Virus record (IMG/VR): IMGVR_UViG_3300032116_000148
Coordinates: 1-64,000 of that record
DNA from: a virus
Reading direction: 5' to 3' (one strand)
Length of the DNA: 64,000 nucleotides
The notes beneath the pieces were generated by a model. The model saw only the letters and a program-made list of their open reading frames with translations. It did not search any database and was not told the origin of the DNA. Positions 1-8,595 of this stretch are shown one piece after another. A program made the position numbers and the translations under genes. Position 1 is the first letter of the stretch; every line of letters begins with the position of its first letter.

Positions 1-329
1 GGAGGTTCTGGTTTTTTCAGTTGAGCAGAAGGTTTCACCTCTACTATGTATTTCTCCTCGACTTCACCTCTCTTTACGATGATAAAATAGTCAGGGTAGT
101 AGTTATGAAATTTCTTGTCTAGAACATTATAGTATTTGATCTCAGTGGGTTCTGAGCTCCATTTGATCACCGCTGGGTTGGTATCACAAAATATAGCAAA
201 CTTCTTTTCCCAAGAAGATCGGCAAATTATGGGTAACTCTCCCACATATTTGCCGATGTTCTTTGGTTGAAAATAACTCTGTTTGAAGCCCGACTTTGAC
301 GTCGGTTTTACCCTCTTGATTTTACTCAT
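1..329 (-). CDS. 4: Head completion protein, T4 gp4-like (3' end cut by window)
   Basis: An open frame runs from an ATG at 329 down to base 1 without a stop, so the C-terminus lies outside the window. The visible 109 residues follow the T4 gp4 (gp50/65) pattern: a basic N-terminus, a KNIGKYVGELP segment, then RSSWEKKFAIFCDTNP, IKWSSEPTEIKYYN and YYPDYFII followed by EEKYIVEVKPS. In T4 the matching blocks are KNISKYRGD, RSNWEKFFFEWLDKNP, IAWGSE and IEIKPK. The D, ExK pattern is that of a restriction-endonuclease-like fold. gp4 finishes filled heads before the tail joins. Its ATG overlaps the TAA of the upstream sigma factor gene (TAATG), which suggests coupled translation. Confidence 0.8.
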   Translation of the reverse strand, partial: MSKIKRVKPTSKSGFKQSYFQPKNIGKYVGELPIICRSSWEKKFAIFCDTNPAVIKWSSEPTEIKYYNVLDKKFHNYYPDYFIIVKRGEVEEKYIVEVKPSAQLKKPEP

Positions 330-706
330 TAGATGCTGTATATGCCTTCGGAATCGTCTCCGTGGCTGTCCATGCTAATGGTACCTTTGTACTTCTTAGG
401 GTGTATCTGGTTCCAGCCTTTTGCGAATCCTCTTTTTGCTATTTCTGTGAAGTAAGCAAAGGCGTTAGTTCCTTTCTCTGGATTGAAGCTTCTCCAGTAT
501 TTCAAAAGATCTAAATAAGCTGCTGAAATGCAGTCTTTACGATCTTCTGGGTTTTTGTAAACGAGTCTCTGAGATGCCTTGTTAGCGATCTTAATCATCA
601 TTTCCTGTGCTCTCGGAGTTAAGGCGTCTTGCTTCTTCGAAATTACGATTTCCTCAAAGAATTCTTTGGGTTTTACGTAATATGGTTTTTCCTGATTTGC
701 TTTCAT
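329..706 (-). CDS. 55: Late-transcription sigma factor, T4 gp55-like
   Basis: 125 residues, shorter than T4 gp55 (185). The core (about residues 58-110) aligns by eye with the sigma region 2-like part of gp55: KDCISAAYLDLLKYWRSFNP, then NAFAYFTEIAKRGFAKG, against T4 [31 protein letters not shown]. In T4 this protein replaces the host sigma and directs RNA polymerase to TATAAATA late promoters with help from gp33 and the sliding clamp. The C-terminus here ends in GIYSI, which lacks the clear LDFL clamp-binding motif of T4 gp55, so clamp contact may differ. It overlaps the next gene (gp4) as TAATG and follows a small gene with the same overlap. Confidence 0.75.
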   Translation of the reverse strand: MKANQEKPYYVKPKEFFEEIVISKKQDALTPRAQEMMIKIANKASQRLVYKNPEDRKDCISAAYLDLLKYWRSFNPEKGTNAFAYFTEIAKRGFAKGWNQIHPKKYKGTISMDSHGDDSEGIYSI

Positions 707-900
707 TAAATCTGCGCTTTGAGGTTTTTTCTTAAAATAGTGCCACTGCCACCGTCCAAGGTTTTATAAGAGATCTCCTGTGAATCAGAAGACCTTGCGT
801 ATTCCTCAGCGTTGACTATTATTTTATCGCCAACTTTAAGATTTGTATCGCTCGCAGCTACTACGACGTAAGCTTCTCCACTTTTTATTGACTCAATCAA
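706..900 (-). CDS. Small conserved-looking protein of unknown function (TTG start)
   Basis: 64 residues, not recognised. The sequence suggests a compact beta-rich fold (EAYVVVAASD, VGDKIIVNAEEYA, SGTILRKNLK), similar in texture to small SH3-like or OB-like domains. There is no ATG; the most likely start is a TTG that overlaps the TGA stop of the preceding gene as TTGA, the same coupling geometry seen elsewhere as ATGA. Its stop overlaps the gp55 start as TAATG. Its place between a structural gene and gp55 in a tightly coupled run argues that it is translated. Confidence 0.5.
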   Translation of the reverse strand: MIESIKSGEAYVVVAASDTNLKVGDKIIVNAEEYARSSDSQEISYKTLDGGSGTILRKNLKAQI

Positions 901-2630
901 CTTTTTTTTTCTGAAATTTCAGAAATTCGGTGGTAGATTGATTGGAGTTCTTTTTCTTTAGCCTCGATCTCAGAAGTCAAAATGTCAAAAGCTTCTTTCA
1001 ACGGCTCGTGGTTTGGATGAAGAGCCATAGTAGCTATGACTTCTTTTTTCTTTTCCTCGAGAGATTGAAGATTTTCTTGGATAGAATTTTTCTTACCTTG
1101 AAGATCAAAAGCAAGTTTCTCTTCTGAGCTGAGCATTTCTTGAACTAGAGGAGTGATATCAAAGTTTACAAATTCGTTGACCAATTCTTGAGCAACTTTA
1201 GCATTGTTAACTTGGATCATTTCGTTACATCCCATCGCAGTATTGATTCTGTTGATGAAGATGCTTTCGTTGATTTTAGCAATGTTTACTGCTACGCCTC
1301 TACGCTGAGTAGAAACTACAGAGGTGAAGAGATCGATCTCTTTAACTGTATCGATAGATTCGATCAAGAAAGCAATTTTTTCTGAAACAATTTTAGAATC
1401 GTTAGAAGTAAGAGCACTTTCCTGTAAAGCTGTCATGATAGCTTCTGGAGTCGTATTCTCAAGAACTTTGTTCTCTACAGTAACTCCGTTCTCGTTGATA
1501 GTCAAAGACTTTCTCTTACCATAGTAAGTGAAGCCTTCGTTAGTCGCAGAGAAGATCGATAAAGCATCGAGAGTCTTTAAGAATCTAGAGCCAGGCTTTT
1601 GATTTTCTGATGCTTCTATGATGCTGTTTTCAGATACTGCGTAGAATTTACCAGCCAAAGAAATAGTTAAAGTTCCGTCTTCATTTTCTTGAACTGGGCT
1701 GTAGATCTTCTGCATTGCCGCAGTAGAAGTATCTTTCATCTCATTCAAAGTATTTGCAATTTTGGTAGCTGCAGTTCTAACTGGTACTGACCATGCAAAT
1801 GCCTTTAAAGAAGAGTAATTGTCTTTGATGAAATCTTCACCTTCTTCGATCATTTTCTCGATAGCTTCAACTGGTTTCGAGTTGAAAGCAACATATCTGT
1901 CGCTCTTCATATTGTAAAGAGCTTCCATTAAGAAAAGAGAAAGACGATTTTGAGACTTAGCCTCGTCGATATGTAGGCAAAGATCTTTTACTGATTCGAT
2001 CCAAGCATGCTCATGAAGCTTTTGTCTAAGAACGCTGATCGTCTCGAGATAATTTCTTTTCTCTGTAACGCTTAAAGCTTGTTTCTTAAGTTTTTCAAGT
2101 TCAGCTTGAGCGCTGCTCTTGTTCATATTAGCGTCTTCTAAAGACTTGTTAGTGTTATCGATAGACTTTAAAAGACCTTGGGCTTTTTCCATGTCTAGAG
2201 CTACGAGAGAAGCATCTAATGCTTCGCTGATCTTTTTAGCTGAAAAGCCATACTTACCGGCATTAGCCGCATCGAGCTCGCCGACAGATTGTTTTGTTTC
2301 TTGAATCTTCTTGACGAGATTCTCGACTGAAAACTTCATGTTTGTATTTTTTGTTTGTGAATTGTTTTCTTCAACGCTGATAACTTGTAAAAAAGTTTGA
2401 GCTGCTTTCTGCATTGCTACCTCAGAAGAGGTTGGAACTTTAGAAATTCCTTGAATGCCATTAGCGGCCTTTTCAGGATCTATTCCCATACCGAGAAGCA
2501 CGCTGTAGATCTGAGCATCGGTCTTTCCGCTTTTTCTGAACTCGTTGACCAAGATTGTTAGAGTGTCTTTCGCGGCTGCAGTTTCACCTGCATTCGGGAA
2601 ATGACCGTTTAAATAGACTGGGTATCCCAT
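897..2630 (-). CDS. Large helical protein of unknown function
   Basis: 577 residues, not recognised. An N-terminal segment (about residues 1-95) precedes MKFSVENLVKKIQETKQ, which could itself be a start. Residues about 95-210 and the last 60 residues are strongly heptad-like coiled coil (for example LEKLKKQALSVTEKRNYLE and LQSLEEKKKEVIATM). The centre (about 300-400) looks beta-rich (GTLTISLAGKFYAVSENSII). A candidate late promoter element ATATATAGA lies 22 bases upstream of the ATG, which favours a virion or assembly role over early metabolism. It sits between gp15 and gp55 homologues. It could be a head or tail assembly factor, but nothing specific supports that. Confidence 0.6.
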   Translation of the reverse strand: MGYPVYLNGHFPNAGETAAAKDTLTILVNEFRKSGKTDAQIYSVLLGMGIDPEKAANGIQGISKVPTSSEVAMQKAAQTFLQVISVEENNSQTKNTNMKFSVENLVKKIQETKQSVGELDAANAGKYGFSAKKISEALDASLVALDMEKAQGLLKSIDNTNKSLEDANMNKSSAQAELEKLKKQALSVTEKRNYLETISVLRQKLHEHAWIESVKDLCLHIDEAKSQNRLSLFLMEALYNMKSDRYVAFNSKPVEAIEKMIEEGEDFIKDNYSSLKAFAWSVPVRTAATKIANTLNEMKDTSTAAMQKIYSPVQENEDGTLTISLAGKFYAVSENSIIEASENQKPGSRFLKTLDALSIFSATNEGFTYYGKRKSLTINENGVTVENKVLENTTPEAIMTALQESALTSNDSKIVSEKIAFLIESIDTVKEIDLFTSVVSTQRRGVAVNIAKINESIFINRINTAMGCNEMIQVNNAKVAQELVNEFVNFDITPLVQEMLSSEEKLAFDLQGKKNSIQENLQSLEEKKKEVIATMALHPNHEPLKEAFDILTSEIEAKEKELQSIYHRISEISEKKS

Positions 2631-2651
2631 TTCTTTCGTATTTTCATTATT

Positions 2652-2660
2652 TCTATATAT
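2652..2660 (-). promoter_or_regulatory. Candidate late promoter element ATATATAGA
   Basis: On the minus strand the sequence reads GGATATATAGAAATAATG, 22 bases upstream of the ATG at 2630. The same 9-mer recurs on the minus strand at 17256, 26296, 30596, 33760, 41469 and 46043, nearly always just upstream of a gene. There is no matching -35 sequence here, as in T4 late promoters. Confidence 0.5.
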
Positions 2661-2664
2661 CCTG

Positions 2665-3633
2665 TCACAGAGTCTGAGGATTAGAGTTGTTATCGTTTCG
2701 ATACTCTTTGCTGTCAGAGCTCTCTATATCATTTGTATTGTAAGGTTGCACAATAGTTTCAGCGAACACCGGTCCAGTCGGAGTAACTCCACCCGTCGGA
2801 TCAGAAAGAGGATTGTAGCCTTGGTTGCTGGCTTCTCCTTCACTGTAAGGTGCCTTTCTGTAATCGTCGATGGTAGATTCTATAGTCTCCATCACATTAC
2901 CGAAATAGATTCCACCGCCGTTATAGATACCGACTCCGGCTAGTCGAGAATTGTTGGAAGTCTCTACGACCTGCATTGGTATTTCAGCCAACTGAAGGCC
3001 GTCCTCAAAGACGTAAAGAAAGCTGCTGACTGCGAGAGAAAAACTGACTTTGTACTCTTTTCTATCAGTGAAGCCATATTCGAAAAGCTGTTCTTGCGCC
3101 AAATCCTCAGGAAGAGAAAAATTAGACTGTGCCTGAAATCCACCGTAATCCACGTAGAAGAGATTGTTCTTGTAGAGACGGCTGATTAGAGCTTCTGTAA
3201 CTTTAAAGAGTTCTAAGTTATTGTTGACTACTACCGTGGTATTGAAATTTAAGCTGAGAGGGATTGCCTGCGTAGACAGAGCAAAAGTTTTTAGCTGGCC
3301 TTTGTAAGGTCTAATGATCTGAGTCCTAACAAATTTGTTTATCAAAGCAGCTGAATCGATCGCAGCAGACTCTAATTGAATGATGCCTCTAGGAGTTCTT
3401 TCGTAATCTCCTATCGCCTTTCCTTCGGCCTGAGCATCAAAAAGAAAATTATCCAACAAAAATCTTTCTTGTCCTGTTACTGAGTAGTAGAAAGGAATGT
3501 CGATCTTCTGTTTAGTGTCCTCGTCAAGGACATTATAGAAATAGATCTTGTTATTCAGCTCGTTGAGCAGAGCTACTATGATGTGTCTAATGTAAGACAG
3601 GTCCTTGTTATATTCTGCGTTGTATGCTGACAC
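2665..3633 (-). CDS. 15: Tail sheath stabiliser / tail completion protein, T4 gp15-like
   Basis: 322 residues; T4 gp15 has 272. The order of blocks fits gp15: an N-terminal helix-strand segment (LSYIRHIIVALLNELNNKI), IPFYYSVTGQERFLL, RGIIQLESAAID, a central region on which the protein packs (FKVTEALISRLYKNNLFYV), and EYKVSFSLAVSSFLYVF. The last about 70 residues are Pro/Gly/Asn-rich and look unstructured, as in T4. gp15 forms the terminal ring that locks the contracted or extended sheath at the head-proximal end. The start is GTG; the codon before it in frame is a stop, so no longer start is possible. An AATAAATAA element lies just upstream at about 3650. Confidence 0.65.
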   Translation of the reverse strand: MSAYNAEYNKDLSYIRHIIVALLNELNNKIYFYNVLDEDTKQKIDIPFYYSVTGQERFLLDNFLFDAQAEGKAIGDYERTPRGIIQLESAAIDSAALINKFVRTQIIRPYKGQLKTFALSTQAIPLSLNFNTTVVVNNNLELFKVTEALISRLYKNNLFYVDYGGFQAQSNFSLPEDLAQEQLFEYGFTDRKEYKVSFSLAVSSFLYVFEDGLQLAEIPMQVVETSNNSRLAGVGIYNGGGIYFGNVMETIESTIDDYRKAPYSEGEASNQGYNPLSDPTGGVTPTGPVFAETIVQPYNTNDIESSDSKEYRNDNNSNPQTL

Positions 3634-3722
3634 TTAGAGGGCTTTCTTTTCTTATTTATTCGCCTGAACGCAGAGACATTATGCTACAAGATTATTATAC
3701 TACCTTACTCATGCTATCGATG

Positions 3723-5390
3723 TCACGAGATGGTCTCGATTGATACTTCGCTAAAGCCTGAGACCTTAGCTATTTCTATTTTCTTGTCAAAAAGTTCGCT
3801 GGGTAGCACTGTGTGATTGATCACAAAGGCGTTAATCTTAGCCTCTTTGATCGTCTCGTGAATGATGCCTAAAATGTGATAGATCCCATCTGAATCGACC
3901 GAACTAAAAATCTCGTCTAAGAAAAGTACGTTCAAGCTCGGAAATCTCACTTTCATCATTTTGATGAGAGCGATAATGATCGCAAAATCGGCTTTCTTCT
4001 TTTCTCCGGTGCTCAGAGTTTTAGGATTGACTTCTTCTCCTAGATGCGTAATTACTGAATCGAATTTGTTATCGAATGAGATGTTAAAAGGGATTCCTAG
4101 AGTTCTTGTCATCTGAGAAATGTTGGCGTTCAAAGAAGGAAGAATCATCTTCATCGCCATGTTCTTAATCCCGTCATCTCCAAGCATCGCTTCTAAGATG
4201 CCGTAAAAATGTTCCTCAGAAGTAAGTTCAGTCTTCTTAGAAGTCTTTAACCTCTCCTTGGCTTGGAATTCTTCGATCAGAGATTGAAATTCTCCGTGCT
4301 CGCCTTTGTCCATTTTTTTGGCTAAGTCTAAAAGCTCGGCTTTGAATGATTGAATCTTAGAATTGAGATCTGATATTTTAGAAATGACTTTAGTCTCCTT
4401 GTTTCTGATCTCAGTGATCTCTTTTTCTACAGCAGTTACTCGATCTCTGACTCCTTTGAGCTCTTCTTCGTTCTCAGACTTTTCTTTCTCTAACTTATCT
4501 TTTAAGCCGAGGTGAAATTCTGATTTGAGATCTGCGTGGCAAGTAGGGCATTGGTCGTTCTTGAAGAGGTCTAATTCTTTCTCTAATTTTCTCTTATTAG
4601 ATTCACGGCTGATCAAAGACTTTCTGTCGTCTCTGAGACCATTTTCCTTTTCTACCTGCTGCTTCTTAATTGCGTTCTTGGCGTCTTCTAGTTTACCTTT
4701 GGCTTCGACTAGATCAGCTAATTTTTTCTTCAGATCTTCTATCTTCTCGCTGTTCTGCTCTTTAGCATTTTTTTCGAGGACTTCTAGCTTTCTCTGAGTT
4801 GCCTGAATAGAATCTGATATAGCACTGAGCTCGTCTTCTATCGACTTAATTCCAGTCTTGACTTCTCTCTTTTCTCTCTTGACTATCTCCAACATTTGGT
4901 TGATGACAGAGAAACCGAAGATCTTGTCGACTATGCCTTTCTTGTCTCCAGGCGACATCGTCAAAAAAGATTTAAAGTCGTTTACTGAGAGTATGATCAG
5001 ATTCTTAAATACGTTAGCGCTGATACCGAAGAGCTCTTCTTCTAAGTACTCCTGGACGTTGCTTTTTCCAGCCTGATCAAAATCAGTTCCATCGATCTTG
5101 ACTTTGAAAACAGATGGTGCCAATCCACGCTCTATCTCTATCTTCTTCCCTTTAGCTTCGAGATAGATTTTTCCCCAGAGCTCTTTGTTGATTCTATTCG
5201 GTAGATCAGAATTAGTGAATCCATCGACTTTGCCGTAGCAGAGAAACTTGATGATGTTGGCGATGGTGCTTTTTCCATTTCCGTTATTTCCCGTGATCAG
5301 ATGGAGACAGCCTTCTGACTCCATATCAATGTACTGTACTTTGTTACCGTACGACGCAAAGTTGCGAAATTCTATTCTGTTTATTTTCAT
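3723..5390 (-). CDS. 46: Recombination endonuclease ATPase subunit, gp46 (Rad50-like)
   Basis: 555 residues, SMC/Rad50 family, matching T4 gp46 (560). Walker A GNNGNGKST is at residues 34-42. Two long coiled-coil arms flank a zinc hook CPTC at about residue 281. The ABC signature LSTGEKKKADF is near 460 and Walker B NVLFLDEIFS near 488. With gp47 it forms the nuclease complex that resects DNA ends for recombination-dependent replication and helps degrade host DNA. The ATG overlaps the gp47 stop by 4 bases (ATGA), so the two subunits are made together. Confidence 0.93.
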   Translation of the reverse strand: MKINRIEFRNFASYGNKVQYIDMESEGCLHLITGNNGNGKSTIANIIKFLCYGKVDGFTNSDLPNRINKELWGKIYLEAKGKKIEIERGLAPSVFKVKIDGTDFDQAGKSNVQEYLEEELFGISANVFKNLIILSVNDFKSFLTMSPGDKKGIVDKIFGFSVINQMLEIVKREKREVKTGIKSIEDELSAISDSIQATQRKLEVLEKNAKEQNSEKIEDLKKKLADLVEAKGKLEDAKNAIKKQQVEKENGLRDDRKSLISRESNKRKLEKELDLFKNDQCPTCHADLKSEFHLGLKDKLEKEKSENEEELKGVRDRVTAVEKEITEIRNKETKVISKISDLNSKIQSFKAELLDLAKKMDKGEHGEFQSLIEEFQAKERLKTSKKTELTSEEHFYGILEAMLGDDGIKNMAMKMILPSLNANISQMTRTLGIPFNISFDNKFDSVITHLGEEVNPKTLSTGEKKKADFAIIIALIKMMKVRFPSLNVLFLDEIFSSVDSDGIYHILGIIHETIKEAKINAFVINHTVLPSELFDKKIEIAKVSGFSEVSIETIS

Positions 5391-6457
5391 TCTTGGTTGA
5401 CCTTTTGGTAGAGATTTTCTACCGTGGACAATAATCTTTCTTTGAGAGTGTCGTCATAACTGCTAGATGCGATGTATCTTTTAGAGATGTTGATCACATC
5501 GTAATCGTTAATCTCATCAGCTAAAGCTTGCGATTCTGCTTCTTCGCTCTCGTAAACTTCTGTCTGAATGCTTCTAGCTGAGCCTTCGAGAAGATTCAGA
5601 AGCAGGCTGACATTGTAATTTGAAAAAGTCGCTCTATCGACTTTTATGTCGACAAAATTGTTTTCAAATTCTTTCCTGAGTTCATCGATGGTCTTTTCAT
5701 ATAGAGACTCGATGGAATACTTTAGAAACTTCGGAGATCGAGTATTTTCATAGAATTCCTCGATTCCGGTATCAGGCTCTAAAGTCCAAATCCCTTTCGG
5801 ATTGTTTCTATCAGATCGAGTCATCTGAAAGATGTTACCTACGAAAGTCACGTTCTTATTCCGTTGAGAATAGTGAATGTGACCTGAATACATTCCTTTG
5901 TAACCGTTGTAGATCTCGACTGAATTGCCTCCTTCGTGGATCACGTAAGGGTTAGGATTGACTCTGAGACCTCTAACTTCTGAATGACAAAAAACCCAGT
6001 CTATGTTTTTGTGAGCTGCTAGAGTTTCTTTTTCATGTTCTTTATCTCTACGCCAAGGCATTAAAAGACATCTGCTCTTTTTGAACTCGTGTACTTGAGG
6101 TTCTTTGTAAACATGAACGTTTTTGATGTGACGAAGAATATCTACCGAGCTAATGTCGTTGGTGTTCTTTCTGTAGATGTCGTGGTTTCCGACTATGATG
6201 TAGACTGGAAGTCGTTGAGCGATTCTTTCAAAGAGATCTATCGCATAGCTAGCAACCATGAGATTCATTGTCTGCCGATTGTCAAAAACATCTCCTAGAC
6301 AATAGAAGACGTCTCCTTCTTTGACATTTTCATCCAGCCAAGTGAGAAAAAAGTTCTCAAAATAGTCTTTGGCTATCTCAAACCATTCTAAGTTATTTGA
6401 CCTGAGACCGAAGTGCCAGTCTGAAGAAAAAATTATTCGGGTTGCGTTTATTCTCAT
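5387..6457 (-). CDS. 47: Recombination endonuclease nuclease subunit, gp47 (Mre11-like)
   Basis: 356 residues, calcineurin-like metallophosphoesterase of the Mre11/SbcD type; T4 gp47 has 339. Metal-binding motifs appear in order: SSDWHFG (residues 11-17), CLGDVFDNRQ (about 53-62), IVGNHD (about 92-97), CHSE and SGHIHYSQ near the end of the catalytic domain. The remaining C-terminal part would dock on gp46. It overlaps gp46 and the upstream phosphoesterase gene by 4 bases each, in one run with gp41. Confidence 0.92.
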   Translation of the reverse strand: MRINATRIIFSSDWHFGLRSNNLEWFEIAKDYFENFFLTWLDENVKEGDVFYCLGDVFDNRQTMNLMVASYAIDLFERIAQRLPVYIIVGNHDIYRKNTNDISSVDILRHIKNVHVYKEPQVHEFKKSRCLLMPWRRDKEHEKETLAAHKNIDWVFCHSEVRGLRVNPNPYVIHEGGNSVEIYNGYKGMYSGHIHYSQRNKNVTFVGNIFQMTRSDRNNPKGIWTLEPDTGIEEFYENTRSPKFLKYSIESLYEKTIDELRKEFENNFVDIKVDRATFSNYNVSLLLNLLEGSARSIQTEVYESEEAESQALADEINDYDVINISKRYIASSSYDDTLKERLLSTVENLYQKVNQE

Positions 6458-8025
6458 TTGAATGTTGTAAACTGACCATTAATGAAATTGATGTGTTGAG
6501 CCTTCCCGTCGCCGTGAATGATCACGTGAGATTGCAACCATGAGCTAGGGCCTAGATTGTAATTGACTCTGAGCTTAGTTGAAGTTCCTACTGATAGGGC
6601 TCCGTCTTTTCTACCAGGCGAATGATAGTGTCCTACTACCATCTTCACATTTAACTTTCTAAATTGTAATAGAGAGCCGCGAGAACCGTTAGAACCGATG
6701 TCTCCGTGCTGTCCGAGTTCCCAGCCATTGACCACGAAACTGTCATTACGCCCTAGAGTTCTCATGTTCGGAAACTTCTTGTTGATCAAATGAGGAATGA
6801 TACCGTTAGGAGCCTCACCTCTGAGAAGAAGATAACTGTACTCCATGTACTCTATCGAATTCTTCATCGTGTTGGCTTTTCTCCAATCGGTATTTTTTAA
6901 CCAGCGATCTAAGAAATCGTCGTGGTTACTTCTAACCACTGTCACGTTGTAGTCTTTGAAAGCCTCGAGGCCGGTTAACATTGCTTCTATTTCAGCCTTT
7001 AGACAATTTGTCCCGTCCATTTCTTTTTTGAACTGTGCAAAAGGATCGTTCATCTCGTGATGGTTAATAGACATGCCGTCAAAAACATCGTGGAGAACTA
7101 CGTGATTAGGTTTGATCTTTTTCATCATCTGCAGAGTTCTCTTGATCACCTCTTCGTCGTGGTGACCATAGTGGAGGTCTCCTAGAATTAGTGCAGAAAT
7201 TTCTGATATCTCGTGAATGACTGAAGAGCTATTATTGAGATCATATTGCACTTTGTAATACAAGTCGTGGAAGTTACCATCGACATCGGCGGTGACTTGG
7301 CGTGCAAAAAAGACATCCTCGTCTTTTATTTCTACGATCACAAACCCTAAAGTATGGTGGAACTCTCCTTTCTTGCCAGATTTAGAATCTGTATAGTTCT
7401 TCTCGGTGCAAGCACCAGTCGTCATCATCATTTTAGGCATGCAGTCCTGAAGAACAGGTATCATTTCTAGCTGAACTTTCGGAGAGCCGAAAATGCATGA
7501 ATTGATTCCGCTCATTCCCTGCAGTCCAGTCATTGGATCCACTGCAGTAGGTTGGATCTTTACGTCAGACATGATCCACATGTGTTTATGGATCTCGTGA
7601 CGATTAGCGTCTAAGTACTGCTCTATTCTCTCCGACCAGGTCTCGTAATTTTTGTCGGTAAAAATGGATGTCGGATTTTTATATCTGCCTGCGATAACGT
7701 GTATGCTTGCATTGATCTTTTGTGAGTAAGCCTCGATGTTAGAAATGAAAGCTTCATGAACCGGCGTATCGTTCTGCGCCCAGGTGATGATGAAGCGTTT
7801 TTTCTTCTTGTCGAAGACTCTTTTCCTAGCTTCAATTAGTTGAGGAGATTCTTGATCAGGCTTCTCTTTGATGCCTAATTTAGAAAGCCAAATTTGTACT
7901 GTACGTTCAGACTTACCGATGAATGAGCTTAGCTCTGCCATTCTTTCATCGTAAGTTTTGTCTCTGTCCCAATAGACTTGAGCCATGTGCTGAACGTCAT
8001 GTTCTTGTAGTTCTTCGAATTTCAT
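6454..8025 (-). CDS. HTH plus calcineurin-like phosphoesterase, unknown role
   Basis: 523 residues. An N-terminal helix-turn-helix-like segment (about 25-52, ending SERTVQIWLSKLG) is joined to a central region and a C-terminal metallophosphoesterase domain starting near residue 277. The metal motifs are GDLHYGHHDE, LHDVFDG, VRSNHDDF, GQHGDIGSNG and VVGHYHSP, which make a complete active site. It is distinct from gp47 yet translated directly before it (ATGA overlap). Substrate unknown; a DNA- or RNA-directed nuclease or phosphatase with its own DNA-binding module is the simplest reading. Confidence 0.75.
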   Translation of the reverse strand: MKFEELQEHDVQHMAQVYWDRDKTYDERMAELSSFIGKSERTVQIWLSKLGIKEKPDQESPQLIEARKRVFDKKKKRFIITWAQNDTPVHEAFISNIEAYSQKINASIHVIAGRYKNPTSIFTDKNYETWSERIEQYLDANRHEIHKHMWIMSDVKIQPTAVDPMTGLQGMSGINSCIFGSPKVQLEMIPVLQDCMPKMMMTTGACTEKNYTDSKSGKKGEFHHTLGFVIVEIKDEDVFFARQVTADVDGNFHDLYYKVQYDLNNSSSVIHEISEISALILGDLHYGHHDEEVIKRTLQMMKKIKPNHVVLHDVFDGMSINHHEMNDPFAQFKKEMDGTNCLKAEIEAMLTGLEAFKDYNVTVVRSNHDDFLDRWLKNTDWRKANTMKNSIEYMEYSYLLLRGEAPNGIIPHLINKKFPNMRTLGRNDSFVVNGWELGQHGDIGSNGSRGSLLQFRKLNVKMVVGHYHSPGRKDGALSVGTSTKLRVNYNLGPSSWLQSHVIIHGDGKAQHINFINGQFTTFK

Positions 8026-8028
8026 CCC

Positions 8029-8595
8029 TTAAAATAATTTTCTGATCTTTTTCTTCTCCAAGATGTTAGTAGCCTTGTCAAGTTCGTTGATCAGTTCATT
8101 TTTGTACTTATTGGATAGAGAAGAATAGAACTTGGCTGGAGCAATGTCAAAATAATCTGTCAGATGAGAGAAAATGTCTATTCTTCTGATGTTGATCAGG
8201 TTGGATGAAATGTATCCAAAGACTTCGTTCATCTCTAGCTTGTTCAATTTACGGTGTTTCAAATTTTCATCGATCAAGTTATGAACTGAAAACTTGGAAC
8301 TCTCTATCAAACCGTGTATTTGTTGGAAGAGCAATCTTTCGTGGAGCTTCTCTTCAGGATTTTCATAAGAATGAAAGCTGCTGTCGACTGTGAATGATAC
8401 TCTTGTGTAAGAATCAGGCTCAACATCACCGTAAGTGTTGTCGAAAATCTTATCGACTTTGACTTTCAAAGGAGGTAGAGGCTGACCTTCGCTGTCGACT
8501 TCTCCTACCTCTTCGTGGCTCGTATCCTCTTCGAGGTGTTCGGTGTTCTCGATATCGAGCTCGTCGTCTCTAAATGTGTCCCCTTTTTCTATCAT
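8029..8595 (-). CDS. Acidic protein, possible gp33-like late transcription co-activator
   Basis: 188 residues. The first about 45 are very acidic (EDTSHEEVGEVDSEGQ). Residues about 120-180 are helical: MNEVFGYISSNLINIRRIDI then DYFDIAPAKFYSSLSNKYK and ELINELDKA. This resembles the core of T4 gp33 (FLEENSIPETQFAKFIP, then a helix), the small factor that bridges RNA polymerase and the sliding clamp at late promoters. The resemblance is short and by eye only. The protein is longer than gp33 (112), and its C-terminus KKIRKLF differs from the LDFLL clamp peptide. It overlaps gp41 by 4 bases. It could equally be an unrelated replication accessory factor. Confidence 0.4.
   Translation of the reverse strand: MIEKGDTFRDDELDIENTEHLEEDTSHEEVGEVDSEGQPLPPLKVKVDKIFDNTYGDVEPDSYTRVSFTVDSSFHSYENPEEKLHERLLFQQIHGLIESSKFSVHNLIDENLKHRKLNKLEMNEVFGYISSNLINIRRIDIFSHLTDYFDIAPAKFYSSLSNKYKNELINELDKATNILEKKKIRKLF

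Noticed and set aside
897-2630. Reading the 577-residue protein as a capsid-targeted family member because of MKFSVENLVKKI
   Set aside because: The internal Met lacks the KLFEQF pattern and a clear (I/L)xE-A site close behind it.
7623-7835. 70-residue minus-strand frame inside the HTH-phosphoesterase gene
   Set aside because: Alternative frame in a well-supported gene, with low-quality composition.
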